This document shows, piece by piece, positions 5,849 to 6,827 of a DNA stretch of 6,827 nucleotides. This DNA is from an uncultured Emergencia sp. (GTDB taxonomy: Bacteria; Bacillota; Clostridia; Peptostreptococcales; Anaerovoracaceae). Each line of letters starts with the position of its first letter. The stretch's first letter is position 1. The stretch spans positions 1 to 6,827 of the forward strand of contig CABSEO010000102.1 in the NCBI GenBank assembly GCA_902476665.1, in the 5' to 3' direction. The notes under the pieces are model-generated. The model did no database searches. It saw only the letters and a list, made by a program, of their open reading frames with translations, and was not told where the DNA came from. A program made the position numbers and the translations under genes.

Positions 5849-6827
5849 ATGAAAAAGACTGAGAAAATTACCGGACGGCTGATAGCATTGATGCTGTGCC
5901 TGACTATGGTGTGCACTTTCACTATTGACGCCTATGGCGCAGCGGATCCCGGAAGCGTGATTTCGACTGACTGGACATCTTTCAGAGGAAATTCAGAGAA
6001 CAACGCAGTGGTATCCGCAAAGATGCCAACGACTTCTTCCAATGCAATGCTGTATTGGGCCAGCAAAAACGGTACCGGCTATTCTTCGGCGCCGGGTTCT
6101 CCGGTTCTGGCAGACGGCTATCTTTATTTTAACGCAGGAACCAGTTTGATAAAAATGGATGCGGTCAGCGGCAAAGTTGCGAAAACTGCCAAGATGGTGG
6201 ATAAATCTCCGTTCAGCATCTGTCCACCAACCTTTGCCGACGGCAAGATCTTTATCGGTCTTGCGGATGGCGTGATTCAGGCTTTTGACGCAAAGAACAT
6301 GAAATCCCTCTGGGTATACACTAATAAAAACGGCGGACAGCCGAATACGCCAATCACTTACAAAAACGGACAAATTTACGCAGGATTCTGGAACAGCGAG
6401 ACAAAAGACGCCGACTTTGTGTGCCTGACCACTACTGACCCGAATACAAAGAAAACTCAGGAAGCCAAGAGTGCAAAATGGACATACACTGCCAAGGGCG
6501 GATTCTACTGGGCAGGTGCCTATGCCTCCGGCAGCTTTGTGCTGGTCGGCACTGATGACGGGGAAAGCGGCTGCACTTCTCAGACTTCTGCAATGCTGTC
6601 TCTCAACGCCAAGACAGGAAAGGTTATCGATAAAGAAGAGGGGCTGGACGGAGACATCCGCACATCGGTATCTTACGATAAGTCTACAGATAAGTACTAT
6701 TTTTCTTCCAAAGGCGGCACCTTTTACTCCATGGATGTTTCGTCAGGCGGAAAAATCAGCAATCTGAAAGCATTGAAGTTGGATGGTATGATCACTTCGA
6801 CGCCGGCTGTCTGTAATGGAAGGGCTT
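5849..6827 (+). CDS. Secreted PQQ-like beta-propeller protein, 3'-truncated
   Basis: ATG 5849 opens a frame that stays open to the end of the window, giving 326 residues of a longer protein. Residues 1-31 are a classic signal peptide: basic KKTEK...GR, hydrophobic LIALMLCLTMVCTF, and a cleavage site near AYGAAD. There is no lipobox at the cleavage point. After it comes DWTSFRGNSENNAV (41-54), the usual opening of BamB and PQQ-like propellers. Blade-like repeats follow: SPVLADGYLYFNAGTSLIKM with DAVSGKV (84-110), PPTFADGKIFIGLADGVIQA with FDAKN (126-150), PITYKNGQIYAGF (168-180), a blade ending SLNAKTGKVI (251-260), and KYYFSSKGGTFYSMDVSSGG (282-301), with a new one starting STPAVCNGR. No vicinal Cys pair or other sign of a quinoprotein dehydrogenase is visible, so a structural or binding role is more likely than an enzyme. 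The unseen C-terminus may carry Ig-like or DUF4430 domains, given the operon, but that is a guess. Confidence 0.88.
   Translation, partial: MKKTEKITGRLIALMLCLTMVCTFTIDAYGAADPGSVISTDWTSFRGNSENNAVVSAKMPTTSSNAMLYWASKNGTGYSSAPGSPVLADGYLYFNAGTSLIKMDAVSGKVAKTAKMVDKSPFSICPPTFADGKIFIGLADGVIQAFDAKNMKSLWVYTNKNGGQPNTPITYKNGQIYAGFWNSETKDADFVCLTTTDPNTKKTQEAKSAKWTYTAKGGFYWAGAYASGSFVLVGTDDGESGCTSQTSAMLSLNAKTGKVIDKEEGLDGDIRTSVSYDKSTDKYYFSSKGGTFYSMDVSSGGKISNLKALKLDGMITSTPAVCNGRA

Larger units (their letters stand above)
1..6827 (+). other. Single co-directional operon (both ends cut)
   Basis: Six genes follow each other on the + strand. The junctions are, in order: a 4-base ATGA overlap (348-351), a 7-base gap (1836-1842), a 4-base ATGA overlap (2784-2787), a 17-base overlap (3790-3806) and a 1-base gap (5848). 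This spacing strongly suggests one transcript with coupled translation. I see no promoter, terminator hairpin, RNA gene, insertion sequence or CRISPR repeat inside. The operon promoter must lie upstream of the window and its terminator downstream. The order is exported DUF4430 proteins, then MoxR, DUF58 and transglutaminase-like protein, then a propeller protein. Confidence 0.85.

Noticed and set aside
5077..5922. Long open frame on the minus strand (281 codons), and similar ones at 1290-2006 and 1753-2538
   Set aside because: They lie opposite genes with clear family motifs on the + strand. Their translations are rich in Ser, His, Arg and Cys without domains or plausible ribosome sites. They are mirror effects of codon use.

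Overview
The window looks like a packed piece of an operon from a Gram-positive anaerobe, most likely a clostridial (Eubacteriales-type) Firmicute. I infer this from the strong AGGAG-type ribosome sites, the short secretion signals, the base composition without strong bias, and the DUF4430 and transglutaminase-like protein types, which I associate with that group. I cannot name a genus. All six genes lie on the + strand. They overlap or are separated by at most 7 bases, so there is no gene-free stretch and no room for an internal promoter or terminator between them. Both ends of the window cut through genes.

Layout. (1) 1-351: the C-terminal end of an exported protein with a DUF4430 (transcobalamin-like C-terminal) domain. 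(2) 348-1835: a complete second DUF4430 protein with a signal or anchor segment, a Gln/Lys/Glu-rich spacer, an Ig-like module and a C-terminal DUF4430 domain. (3) 1843-2787: a MoxR-family AAA+ ATPase with all main nucleotide-binding motifs. (4) 2784-3806: a DUF58 protein with two N-terminal membrane segments. (5) 3790-5847: a six-pass membrane protein with an extracytoplasmic transglutaminase-like domain. (6) 5849-6827: the first 326 residues of a secreted PQQ-like beta-propeller protein that runs off the window.

How they may work together. MoxR + DUF58 + membrane transglutaminase-like protein is a recurrent bacterial cassette, usually thought to be a chaperone or cell-envelope maturation machine, though its substrates are mostly unknown. 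Here it sits between genes for exported proteins: two DUF4430 proteins upstream and one propeller protein downstream. A reasonable inference is that the cassette matures, places or anchors these surface proteins. DUF4430 resembles the beta domain of intrinsic factor and transcobalamin, so capture of a corrinoid or another small ligand is possible but not shown by the sequence.

The most notable detail is in the transglutaminase-like protein. The position where the family has its catalytic cysteine is serine (TCT, 5125-5127), while the His and the surrounding fold motifs are kept. It may therefore be a pseudo-enzyme, a binding module, or a serine-nucleophile variant.
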